Source: Penium margaritaceum
Lineage: Eukaryota; Streptophyta; Zygnematophyceae; Desmidiales; Peniaceae
Assembly (NCBI GenBank): GCA_023375785.1
Contig: SZWC01001551.1
Coordinates: 102,829-166,828, forward strand
Reading direction: 5' to 3'
Length of the DNA stretch: 64,000 bases
Positions 34,337 through 44,934 of this stretch are shown one piece after another; within the stretch, counting starts at the first letter, position 1; every line of letters begins with the position of its first letter. The position numbers and the translations under genes were made by a program. The notes under the pieces are model-generated. The model did not search any database. It saw only the letters and a list, made by a program, of their open reading frames with translations, and had not been told where the DNA came from.

Positions 34337-37300
34337 ATGGCAGCAGCTGGCGTTGTCACAGCAGCCGAGCCCTTGGAGAAGCTGGAAGGACGCGCCAACT
34401 TCGCGTTTAGGAAGATCCGTACCCGCCTCCTTTTGGAGGAGAGGGGCGTGTGGGAGGTGGTGAGCGACGACGAGCGCGCTCCGCCTCCACAGACAAAAGG
34501 CATCACCACAGCTGAGGTGATGGCGGGGAAGACGCCGCACAAAGGTGCAGCAGATGCAAGTTCATCTACAACTGTAGCGGCGGCATATGAGGAGTGGAAG
34601 AAGAAGGACAGGCAGGTCTACAGGTTGCTTGTCAACACCATCTCCAACCCGCATCTTCAGTACGTGAGTGACAAGGCTACTGCAAAGGAGGGGTGGGACA
34701 CGTTGTGCAATAATTATGAGAGCAAGGATCCTGCATTCATGCTTTTGGAGGAAAAGACGATGGCGCTGAAAATGCAGGGTGGTGAAGGGATGGAGGCATA
34801 CCTCGACAGGGCAAAGGAGCTGGCAAAGTAGCTGAGAGCGGCCGGCAATCCTGTGGAAGAGACGCGCTTCATCCTCCTCTTGCTGAGGGGACTCCCAACC
34901 AGCTACGATACGGTGCGAGAGACGCTGGAGTGCCAGCCAACTCTCGACCTCGACTTCATCTGCACACACCTGGTGCAGGTGGAATTGCGTCGCAATGCAG
35001 CAAAGCGCAATGGCCGCGGCAGTAGTGAAGCAGCTTTTGTGGCCACGAGCTCTCGCAACCAGCAGCAGCAGCAGTAGTCTGGGCAGCAGAGAGGCAGAAA
35101 GAAAGGGAAATGCCACAACTGCCAGAAAGAGGGACACTACAAAAAGGAGTGTTTCAAGCTCAAGAGGGACCAGAAGGAGCAGCAGTAGCAGCAGTCATGG
35201 CAGCAACGACAGCGTCAGCAGCAGCAGCAGCAGCCACAGCAGCGTCAGCAGCAGCAGCAGCAGCAGCAAAACCAGACTGGTGTGCGCCACTTTGGCAACA
35301 TGAATGTGGCCAAGGAGGTGCGCGACCGTCTCTTCATGGCGAAGTCTGACATGTCACAGGTGGAGAAGGCGGATCTCGCATGGTACAAGGACTCAGGGTG
35401 TACACAGAGCCTCACACATCACAAGGAGTGGTTTACACAGCTGTTGTCCATCCCTCCCCGTCCTATCGCTATGGGTGATGATCGGGTGGTGTATGCTGAG
35501 GGGATTGGGATTGTAGAGATGTGGTTGGAGACCCCACGTGGCATTGAAGTGGGAGTGTTCCATGGCATGCTGTATGTACCTGGTGCTGCATTCTACCTCC
35601 TCTCAGTCTCCTCTCTTACAAACACAGGACTGCGCGTCAACTTTGATGATGACTATGGCTATATCCTCAACAAGGATGCAGGAGAGGAGTTGGCCAGGTC
35701 AGTGAAGGAGGGCGACATGTACCGCCTGATGGGGGCGACCAGGATCCCGCGTGAGCAGAGTCTTGCAGCAGTGGTGCAGGCGACAGATGGCGAGATCTGG
35801 CATGCGCGATACGGCCACATCGGCATGCGCGCCTTGCAACATCTTGAAGCAAAGCAGATGGTACGTGACTTGCCTACCATCTCCTACTTTGAGCAGCAGT
35901 TGTGCATCGGCTGTTTGGAGGGGAAGCAGCACTGGGAGGCGTTCTCTGGAGCAGGGGAGCGTGCGAAGGAGGTGTTGGAGCTGGTCCACACGGACTTGTG
36001 CGGACCGATGCAGACCCAGAGTTTTGGAGGCTCTAGGTATTTCCTGACCTTCATTGATGATTTCAGCCGTTATACTGCTGTGTACTTCCTTCCTTCCTTC
36101 CAAGGACCAGTGCTTTGATAGGTTCAAGGAGTTCAAGGCCATGGTGGAGAACCAGACTGGCAAGAAGATCAAGACGCTGCGCAGCGATCGCGGTGGAAAG
36201 TACCTGAGCAAGGAGTTCCAGGACTACCTCGCAGCAGCTGGCATCAAGGCGCAGCGTACCGTGCCGTACTCGCCGCAATAGAACGGTGTAGCAGAAAGCC
36301 AACCGTACCATTGTGGAGTCAGCGCGCTCCATGTTGCACACGGCTCGGCTGACCTACGACTTCTGGGCTGAAGCCGTAAGCACTACGGTCTACATGAAGA
36401 ATTGCAGTCCAACTAAGGCGTTGGAGCAGATGACGCCGTACGAGGCGTGGTTCGGTAAGAAACCGAGTATGGGTCATCTCTGAGCATTTGGCAGCCTGGC
36501 GCACATGCACGTGCCCGAGGAGAAGCAGCAGAAATGGGACGCAAAGAGTGCGCAGAGGCTGATGATTGGCTACGACGTGGCAAACAAAGCCTATTGCCTC
36601 TACGAGAGGGATACAGGCCACGTCATCATCTCCAGGGATGTCGTCTTCAATGAGAGCAACGTCATCGGCACCAACATCATCTGTGAAGAGGCAGCAGAAC
36701 CAGTAGCTGACGAGACAGTGGAAGCAGAAATCCTTCCTGACCCAGTCTCTCCCGATCCTTCCTCCACCATGACAGTGGAAGAACCACTCTACTCTCCCAT
36801 GTCAGATGTAGCAGATAAAGTAGCCTCATCGGCAGAAGCAGAGGAGTGAGATGTAGCACCACCACCAGCAACAGTTGTGCCAGCAGCACCGCGCCTGGTG
36901 CACGCTTACGCTCCAGCACCAGGTCGAAGGTACCCTCTTAGGGTGCGTTACAAGCTTGGTGAGCGCGGCCATTTCTGGATGCTGCAGAAACCAGAACAAA
37001 TGAACGTTGCAGTTGCAGTAGATTTAGATGAGCCAACGTCATACAAGGAGGCCATGGCTGCACCGGATGCAGCAGATTGGGCGCAAGCCGTACAGCAGGA
37101 GATACAGTCGCAGCTGGACAACGGCACATGGGAGCTAACTGAGCGTCCACCTGGACTTAAGGTGATAAAGTGCAAGTGGGTGTTCAAGAAGAAGCGGGGA
37201 GCAGATGGTAACCTGGAAAAGTACAAGGCGAGGCTGGTCGCCAAGGGCTTCTCGCAGCAGGAGGGCATCGACTACACAGAAACTTTTGCCCCTATTGCAA

Positions 37301-38796
37301 AGTTTGCCTCTGTGCGCACGCTCCTCTCTTATGCAACAGCCGAGGATTTCGAGGTTCACCACATGGATGTCAAGATGGCATTCTTGAATGGTGACTTGGA
37401 GGAGGAGATATACATGGAGCAGTCGGAGGGGCTCGTCATGGATGGCCAGAAGTACCTGGTTTGCAAGCTGCAGAAGTCGCTGTACGGCCTCAAGCAAGCG
37501 TCGCGTGCTTGGAACCAGAAGTTGGATGCGGCGTTGTAGTGCATGGGGTTTGAGCACAGCAAGTGTGACTTCAGTGTGTATCGCTGGCAGCATGAGCATG
37601 AGATCCTCATCATCATTGTCTATGTGGATGACATGCTCCTCCTTTCCAACAGCATGTCTGTACTGCAAGAGTTCAAGGAGGCCATGCAGGAGTGTTTCCA
37701 GATGTCTGATATCGGGGAGGCATCATACTTCCTCGGCATCCAGATCACACGTGACCGCAAATCATGCTCTCTCTCGCTATAGCAGAGTCGCTACATCAAG
37801 GACGTCTTGCAGCGGTCTGGCATGGCAGAGGCCAAACCCATCGGCACGCCGTTGGAGACGCGGCAGTACCTTGTGAGCTTCAGTGGAGAAGCAGATGCAG
37901 CTGAGCGGCAGAAGTACCAGAGCGCCGTGGGCAGTCTTATGTACCTCATGGTGGCAACTAGGCCGGACCTCGCACAGGCCGTGAGCGCTGTGAGCCAGCA
38001 CATGGCTAGTCCCGGACCGGAGCACCAGAAGGCAGTGAAGCGGATCTTCCGCTACCTTGCTGGAACCATCAACGTCGGCATCACCTACAACGGCAACGAC
38101 AACAGCATCATCGGCTACACAGATGCAGATTGGGCTTCAAACCCTGAGACCCGCAAGTCCATCNGCCGTGGGCAGTCTTATGTACCTCATGGTGGCAACT
38201 AGGCCGGACCTCGCACAGGCCGTGAGCGCTGTGAGCCAGCACATGGCTAGTCCCGGACCGGAGCACCAGAAGGCAGTGAAGCGGATCTTCCGCTACCTTG
38301 CTGGAACCATCAACGTCGGCATCACCTACAACGGCAACGACAACAGCATCATCGGCTACACAGATGCAGATTGGGCTTCAAACCCTGAGACCCGCAAGTC
38401 CATCTCTGGACATGTGTTTCTCATGAATGGAGGTGCCATCAACTGGTACAGCAAGCGACATGTGGTCATGGCCACCTCGAGTACATAAGCTGAGGAGCCA
38501 AGGAAACAGTTTGGCTCCAGCGTTTTATGGCGGAGATGAGTGGGAGTGCAGCAGTTCGAGTTCATGTGCGCGTCGACAACCAGAGCGCAATCGCACTCAC
38601 CAAGAATCCTGAGCACCATGTACGCACCAAGCACATTGACATCGCATATCACTTCATCAGGCACATGGTGCAAGAGGGTGCTATCAAGCTGGAGTTTACT
38701 CCAACTTGCAGGCAGGTCGCTGATTTCTGCACCAAGCCAGTGACCCGTGAGAAGCATCAGTTCTGCATGAAGGCATGTGGACTCAGTCCACTCTGA
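34337..38796 (+). pseudogene. gag-pol remains of E6
   Basis: Remains of the capsid-protease-integrase-reverse transcriptase-RNase H reading region. Landmarks in order: gag start MAAAGVV at 34337; CCHC zinc knuckle near 35111; Gln-rich spacer to about 35275; DSG protease site near 35390; integrase HTDLCG near 35986, DDFSRY near 36054 and the third acidic residue near 36203; reverse transcriptase YVDD at 37621; RNase H DADWA near 38123; a short C-terminal tail ending GLSPL at 38796. The order integrase before reverse transcriptase identifies Ty1/copia. It is broken in about eight to ten places, and an assembly duplication at 38164 falls inside it. Confidence 0.88.
37924..38404. other. Assembly junction: single N between duplicated ends
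   Basis: An N at 38164 separates two practically identical 240-bp copies of E6 reverse transcriptase/RNase H sequence (37924-38163 and 38165-38404). The near-identity argues for a contig overlap. Confidence 0.85.
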
Positions 38797-38815
38797 CTGC
38801 GGCAAAGTGGGAGAT

Positions 38816-39549
38816 TGTTGGGAAAGGAGCCATCCGGCCCAGTTTCAGGTCCACAAGAGCAAGTTCCAGGAAATCTAGATGCCTGCTCCGATCGGCAATC
38901 CGTCTTCACCATCGGAAAGGTCAGCTGGCAAATTATCTACGGTCCAAGTTTCAGGCCGATCCAACAATCGGATTGGGAGATATGAATTTTCGAAGTTTCG
39001 GGGGTCATGGACTGCCGATGGGTGGCCATGGGCGATGGCTCCATGCCTTAGCCTGAGAAGAGAATAAAGGCAAGAGGTCCAGGGTCAAGACCTGATGGGA
39101 GAAATATCCAAAAAAGGTCATTGGTCTTAGGATTGCTTTGTCAGAGTGTGCTCACTAGGATAAAGATACCTCTCCTTACTTTTTAGGTGAGGTGTGATCC
39201 TTGTGTGCTAGCCATGGACACATGGCGATTCTCCATGGGTTTGTGGGTGATGTGACCACTGGGAGTGTGCCATGAGAGCGTTCTCTAGCTTTCTAGGTCA
39301 TGTGTGACTGGCCAGCCTGATTGTTAGGCTGATTTCCTCCCTTGTGTGAGATTGTGGACTCTAGTTTGTGAGTCTTAGCCTCCATGGCTAAGTGGTGTGG
39401 CTTGTGAGAGGGCTGACTTACCCAAGCTCTAGTTCTATATGTACTCCATCATTTTCAGTGATTGAACAACCATTCTTCAGCACAAGTGATGCCCTTTCAG
39501 TCCAACATGCTCGCTGATCCAAGACTCCCTCTCTCATCCAGATCCAACA
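38816..39549 (+). repeat. E6 3' LTR, family reference length
   Basis: A 734-bp LTR with TG...CA ends. A purine tract (GTGGGAGA) lies just upstream and the target duplication GAATG follows directly. It is the cleanest LTR in the window, so its edges define the family. Confidence 0.93.
39436..39443 (+). promoter_or_regulatory. Possible TATA box in the LTR
   Basis: TATATGTA, about 105 bp before the LTR end, kept in nearly every LTR copy here within a CTCTATATGTACTCCATC context. Position and conservation suit the LTR promoter, but no transcription start can be read from sequence. Confidence 0.4.
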
Positions 39550-39994
39550 GAATGCTCTCATGGCTTACTCCTAGTAATCACATCATCCAAAATCCCATGG
39601 AGAATCGCCATGTATCCATGACTAGAACACAAAGATCTCACCTCACCTAAAATGTAAGGAGAGGTACCTTTATCCTAGTCAGTACACTCTTATAAGGTAA
39701 TCCTAAGACGAAGGTTTTTTTTTTTGGATATTTCTCCTATCCGCTCTTGACCCTCGACCTCTTACCTTTTTATTTTCTCAAGCTAAGGCATGAAGCCATC
39801 CCCATTGGTCACTCGGACATCAGCGGTCCATATCTCCCGGTCCGATAGTAAGATTGGCTCAAAGCTTGGATCATAGGCAAATTGTAACCTGACCTTTCCA
39901 ATGGTAAAATTAGATTGACAAGCATGCATCTGGCAGATTTGTGGAACTTGCTTGTCTGGACCTGAAACTGAGCCGGATGGCCCCTTTTCAAACA
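39550..39994 (-). repeat. E5 5' LTR, second segment
   Basis: Continues the reverse LTR interrupted at 31618, beginning with the duplicated GAATG and ending CAAACA at 39994. Forward integrase sequence of E7 follows at once, so E5 appears to be inserted in E7. Confidence 0.8.
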
Positions 39995-42900
39995 ATAATA
40001 GGTGCTTTCTCACATTTCTTCATGATTTTAGTAGTTATACTACTGTGTATCTCCTTGCTTCCAAGGACCACTACTTTGACAGGTTCAAGGAGTTCAAGAC
40101 AATGGTGGAGAACCAGACCGGCAAGAAGATCAAGGCGTTACGAAGCGACGGTGGCAAGGAGTACTTGAGCAAGGAGTCTCAGGACTTTCTCGCAACAGCT
40201 GGTATCAAGGCGCACTCCACTATGCCATATTTGCCGCAGCAGAACGGTATAGCAGAAAGCACCAGCCGTACCATCGTTGAGTCGGCGCGCTCCATGTAGT
40301 ACGCGGCTGACCTACGACTTTTGGGCCAAAGTCTTGAGCACTGTAGTCTACATGAAGAACTGAAGTCTAATTAAGGCATTGGAGCAGATGATACTCTACG
40401 AGGTGTGGGTCATCTTCACATGTTCGGCAGCTTGGCACAAATATACGTACCGAAGGAGAAGCCACACAAGTGGAACGCAAAGAGCGCGCAGATAGTGATT
40501 GGCTATGATGTGGTAAGTAAGGCCTATCACGCTTACGAGAAGGATACAGGCCATGTCATCATCTTTACAGATGTCATCTTCAACAAAAGCAACGTCATTG
40601 ACACCAATATCATTAGCAAATAGGTAGAAGAACCAGCAGATGACAAAGCAGTGGGAGTAGATACTTTTCCTAACCCTGTGTCTCCTAATCCTTCCTCCAC
40701 TATGATTGTGGGAGAACCAATCTACTCTCCAATGTCTGATACAGCAGAGAAAGTAGTCTCATTGGTAGAAGCGGATGAAGAAGGAGATGCAGTACCACCA
40801 GTAGTAGCAGTTGTGTTAGTAGTACCACGCTAGTCGCGCGCTAATGCTCCAGTACTAGGTCGCAGGTACCCTCTTAGGATGCACTACAAGCCTTATGAGC
40901 ACGACCATTTCTGGATGCTGTAAAAACCAAAACTGTTGAACGTCACAGTTACAGCGGAATTATATGAGCCAACGTCATACAAAGAGGCGATGTCTACACC
41001 AGATATAGCTGATTTGATGCAAGTTGTGCAGCAAGAGATACAGTCGCAACTCGACAACAGCACGTAGGAGCTGACTGAGCGTCTACCTGGATGCAAGGTG
41101 ATCAAGTGCAAGTGGGTGTTTAAAAAGAAACTGGGAGTAGATGGCAACCTGGAAAAGTACAAGGTAATGCTGATTGCCAAGGGCTATTCGAAGTAGGTCG
41201 GTATTGACTACACATAAATCGTTACCCATATTATAAAGTTTACCTCTGTGCGCACATTCCTCTCGTATACAATAGCTTAGGACTTCAAGCTTCACTACAT
41301 AGATGTCAAGACGGCATTCTTAAATGATGACTTGGATGAAAAGGTATACATGGAACAGCCGGAGGCATTCATCATGGGTGACTAGGAACACCTGGTTTAC
41401 AAGTTGCACAAGTCTCAAGCAAGCGTCGTGTACTTGGAACCAGAAGTTGAATGCGGTGTTGCAGTGCATGGGGTTTGAGCGCAACGAGTGTTACTAATGC
41501 ATGTATGGTTGGCAGCATGAACCTGAGATCCTCTGTGTACATGACATGCTCCTCCTATCCAACAGCATGTTTACACTGTAGGAGTTCAAGGAGGCCATAC
41601 AGGACCGCTTCCTGATGTCTGATCTCAGGGAGGCATCATACTTTGTCAGCATCCAGATGACGCATGATTCTAAATCATGCTCTCTCTTACTACAGGAGAG
41701 TTGCTACATCAAGAATATCCTACAGCGATTCGGCATGGTAGAGGCGAAACCCATCGGCATGCCCCCAGAGACGCGGCAGTACCTCGTGAGCTTCAATGGA
41801 GAAGTAGATGCAGCTGAGGGAGAGAAGTACTAGAGTACCGTCGACAGTTTCATGAAGTGGCTTCCAGGCCGGACCTTGCACAGGCTGTGAGCGTTGTGAA
41901 CCAAAACATGGCTTATCCGAGACCTGAGTACCAGAAGGTAGTGAAGTGGATTTTTTACTACCTTGCTGGAATCATCAATGTTGGCATCACCTATAATAGC
42001 AATAAGAATAGTATCATCGGCTACACAGATGCAGATTGGAATTCAAATCATGAGAACCGCAAGTCTATCTCTCCATATCTATTTCTCATGAATGGTGGTC
42101 CCATCAGCTAGTGTAGTAAGCGACAGGTAGTCGTGGCCACCTCAAGCACAGAATCTGAGTATTTCTCTCTCTATTTTGGAGCAAAGGAAGCAGTTTGGCT
42201 TTAGCATCTCATGCCGGAGATGAGTTGAATCGTAGTAGTTCCAGTTCCTATGCACGTTGACAACCGGTGCACAATCACATTCACCAAGAACCCTGAGTAC
42301 CATGCTCATACCAAATACATCGACATCGCCTATCACTTCACGAGGCACATGGTGAAGGAGGATACCAACAAGCTGGGATTCACTCTAACCAGCAAGCAGG
42401 TCAATAATTTGTGCACCAAGCCAGTGACTCGTGAGAAGACGTAGTTTTGCATGAAGGCATGTGGGCTCAGTCCACTCTTACTCTGACAAAATGCGAGATT
42501 ATTGGGAAAGAGCCATTCGGCTCTGTTTCAGGTCCACGAGAGCAAGTTCCAAGGAGATAATAGATACATGCTCCAAACATCAATCTGACTGTACCATTGG
42601 AAAGATCAGGTGGCAATTTGTCCACGGTCTAAGTTTCAAGGTGAACCAATAGTCGGATTGGAATATGTACTTTTCCAAAGGTTCCGGGTCATGGATCGCC
42701 GATGTCTTGGTGACCATGGATGATGGCTCCATGCCTTATCCTAAGAAAAGAAAGAGGCAAGAGGTCCAGGGTCAAGACCTGATGGGAGAAATATCCCAAA
42801 AGATCATTGGTCTTAAGATTACCTTGTCAAGGTGTACTCACTAGGGTAAAGGTACCTCTCCTTACTTTTTGTGTGACGTGAGATACTTGTGTGCTAGCCA

Positions 42901-43235
42901 TGGACACATGGCAATCCTCTATGGAATTTAAGGTGATGTGACGACTGGGAGTGTGCCATGAGAGTATTCACTAGCTCTCTCGGTTGTGTGTGACTGGTCA
43001 GCCTGATTGCTGGGCTGATTTCCTCTCGTGTGTAAGATTGTGGACTCTAATATGTGAGCCTTAGCCTCCATGACTAAGTGGTATGGCTTGTGAGAGGGCT
43101 GGCTTGTCCAAGCTCTAGCTCTATATGTACTCTATCATTTTTAGTGATTTAACAACTATTCTTTAGCACAGCTGATGCCCTTTCAGTCCCACGTGCTCGC
43201 TACTCGAAGGCTCCTTCTCTCCTCTAGATCAAACA
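39995..43235 (+). mobile_element. Ty1/copia element E7, 3' portion (fossil)
   Basis: Plus-strand copy starting within integrase directly after the E5 LTR edge. Parts: integrase about 39995-40620, linker to about 40930, reverse transcriptase about 41000-41850, RNase H about 41850-42480, 3' LTR 42500-43235 (TATTGGGAAAG to CTAGATCAAACA). The first half of the element is not found on the other side of E5. It is strongly decayed with numerous breaks, so probably among the older copies. It ends against a Ty3/gypsy fragment. Confidence 0.82.
42500..43235 (+). repeat. E7 3' LTR
   Basis: 736 bp. Its start follows a purine-rich stretch (aaaatgcgagat) and its end AAACA is followed by Ty3/gypsy sequence. 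Both LTR ends carry small changes relative to E6. Confidence 0.85.
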
Positions 43236-43640
43236 TACGGATGGGCCAGCCTTCACGTGGGAGCCGGCTAAAGACATCCGTGTGCCGGTTGGCAAGTACA
43301 GGTTGATACTTGATGGTGAGATTGTATTTCTATAGAAGGAGTACCCATTTACCGAGGATTCCTTTATGGTTCTTTGTAATAAGGAGCCACTAAAGAAGTT
43401 GAAGGTCAGTGAGAATGGTAAACGGCTTGTCGTTCTTGACATGGTCGCGGTATAACTGTATGGCCCATAAGACAGCCAAGCACTCCTTTTTCACTGGAGG
43501 GTATTTTGATTCAGTGGCACTAAGTACTCGGCTTCCAAAATAGACTACCGGCTTCATGCCATCGTCAGATTTTTGGGACAAGATGACTCCAATACCCTCC
43601 TTTGAAAAGTCCGTAGTGATGATAAATGGCAGCTTGAAAT
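43236..43640 (-). mobile_element. Ty3/gypsy RNase H fragment (E8, fossil)
   Basis: Minus-strand coding remnant quite unlike the copia sequences around it. It shows an RNase H start with TTDFSKEGIGVILSQ, then KKECLAVLWAI, then ILTD, and ends with a YQP...ANRH...SRLPREG region, the typical end of the Ty3/gypsy reverse transcriptase/RNase H domain. About 405 bp survive between the E7 3' LTR and the E9 5' LTR, so this may be the older DNA into which those elements inserted. Broken. Confidence 0.85.
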
Positions 43641-43846
43641 TGTTGGGAAAGGAGCCATCTGGCTTAGTTTGAGATCCATAGGAGAAAATTCCAGGAAACT
43701 ACCAGATGCTTGCTCTGATTGCCCATCCAACTTCACCATTGGAAAGATCAGGTGGTTATTTTTCTATAGTCCAAGTTTCAGGCCGATCCAACAGTTGGAT
43801 TGGGATATATGAATTGATTTTGACGAATGGCAATTTATCTACAGCA

Positions 43847-43906
43847 CCCTAAATCCTAAACCCTAAACCTTAAACCCTGAACCCTAAACCCTAAACCCTA
43901 AACCCT
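43847..43906. repeat. Interstitial telomeric repeat (CCCTAAA) inside an LTR
   Basis: About eight and a half units of CCCTAAA, five of them perfect, lying between LTR sequence on the left (to about 43814) and LTR sequence on the right (from about 43903). The last CCCT overlaps the LTR's own CCCTTT. CCCTAAA is the Arabidopsis-type plant telomere unit. Short arrays like this are known as scars of double-strand break repair. Confidence 0.85.
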
Positions 43907-44260
43907 TTGAGTCCCACATGCTCGCTGCTCGAAGGCTCCCTCCCTCCTCCAGATCCAATATTTGGTATAAGAGCCAAGTTCTGCCAGTTTCAGCTAGCTC
44001 AGGCCGTCACTTTGAAAGTGACATGTTAGGGTTAAACCTCGATTAAATTTGGCGATCGACCATGGGAGCTTCAAGCTGGCAAGATAATCTTTCGAACAAG
44101 GAATAATCGCGAAAATCCAACGGTCGGATTGAGAGTTATGATCAAAACGAGGTCGGCCAGGACTACACTCTTCTATATGAGTAAGACCGTCGCCTTGTGA
44201 TGACCATAACTCTCTCGTTTCTTTGTCAGCTTTAAAAAGTGGCACATGCGAATTGTAGTA

Positions 44261-44934
44261 CCCTAGTGATCCTTGATTTCAAAAACCAGATATTTGTAAA
44301 TTTGTGATCCTTAGTTTTGTTCAACTTTTACCGGGTTCAAATTAATTTGATGGGTTGTTAATTTCGTTCAACAGACTCTAGGTGGACTCTTCAATTCAGC
44401 GACTGGCCTAGTCCGATTTTTCCTTGTTCCACAAATTCGGCGCTCGTGTGGCTAGTGTGGGCCGACGTCACAGCAAAGTGGCACGCGAGCATTGTAGCAT
44501 GATAGCAGGGCAGTGGACCAGTACATCAACGGGACTGCGGGGCAGCGGGGCAGCCGGGCAGCCGGGCAGCCGGGTAGCCGGGCAGCCGGGCAGCCGGGCA
44601 GCCGGGCATCCGGGTAGCCGGGCTACCAGGCAGCGGGACAGCGGGATAGCAGTAGAGCGAAAGAGTAGTGCTTTCCCGCTCTCTCGCTGCGGCGTTGCCG
44701 CGCTGCCTGTTTCCTTGCTTTTTGCGTTCAAACATGAAGGATTCTTCGCGTTTGAACCCTTAATAGATGGCATTCTAAACATGGCATCCCATAATTTAGC
44801 AATGAGTCCTTACATTAAATCATTCTACTAAATAAATAATTTGCTGAATCCTTGATTTCAGCAAAACAAAAAATAATTCGTTCAAATTCGACGAGCCTTA
44901 AAAACATTATTATGAAAATTAAGAATCAGTAGGG
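44261..44934. mobile_element. TA-target MITE (M5) with a GC-rich minisatellite
   Basis: 674 bp between TA dinucleotides (44259-44260 and 44935-44936) in the leader of E9. Terminal inverted repeats: CCCTAGTGATCCTTGATTTC at the left, CCCTACTGATTCTTAATTTT in reverse complement at the right. The empty site gaattgtagtattttt is intact in E6 near 33983. It contains a GC-rich array of an 8-bp unit (GCAGCCGG) at about 44538-44648. The low-complexity open frames across that array are not genes. Confidence 0.82.
44538..44648. repeat. 8-bp GC minisatellite (GCAGCCGG)
   Basis: About thirteen tandem units with a few variants (GTAGCCGG, GCATCCGG). It lies wholly inside MITE M5 and contrasts with its AT-rich ends. 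Confidence 0.9.

Larger units (their letters stand above)
31619..39549 (+). mobile_element. Ty1/copia element E6, the most complete copy (fossil)
   Basis: Plus-strand element with LTRs at both ends and a perfect 5-bp target duplication GAATG. Parts: 5' LTR 31619-32583; a tandem repeat of LTR plus leader (33157-33689 is a second, partial LTR); primer binding site 33692-33703; gag from 34337, with a CCHC knuckle at about 35111-35155; CAG-coded Gln-rich spacer about 35184-35275; protease with a DSG site near 35390; integrase with HHCC zinc motif and D,D,E residues about 35800-36650; linker to about 37050; reverse transcriptase with YVDD at 37621-37632; RNase H about 38090-38800; purine tract 38803-38814; 3' LTR 38816-39549. 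LTR divergence is roughly 5-8% by eye. About eight to ten breaks; not active. Confidence 0.9.
26107..39994 (-). mobile_element. Ty1/copia element E5, split by E6 (fossil)
   Basis: Minus-strand copy without a visible 3' LTR; its left edge lies directly against the unique island. Parts: RNase H and reverse transcriptase 26107-27250; linker about 27340-27600; integrase about 27620-28620 with an assembly duplication around 28214; MITE M3 at 28623-29107; integrase front and protease about 29118-29760; gag about 29760-30700; leader; primer binding site 31333-31344 in reverse; 5' LTR 31347-31618, continued at 39550-39994 beyond nested element E6. The two LTR halves join at the duplicated target GAATG. 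Many breaks. It is older than E6, which sits inside it. Confidence 0.82.

Noticed and set aside
37924-38404. True tandem duplication within the RNase H region of E6
   Set aside because: The copies meet at an N and are practically identical; the same pattern recurs at each N in the window, so a contig overlap is the simpler explanation.
44424-44831. Gly/Ala/Pro-rich open frames on both strands that look collagen-like
   Set aside because: They are produced by the 8-bp GC minisatellite inside MITE M5; the same kind of frame appears on both strands.
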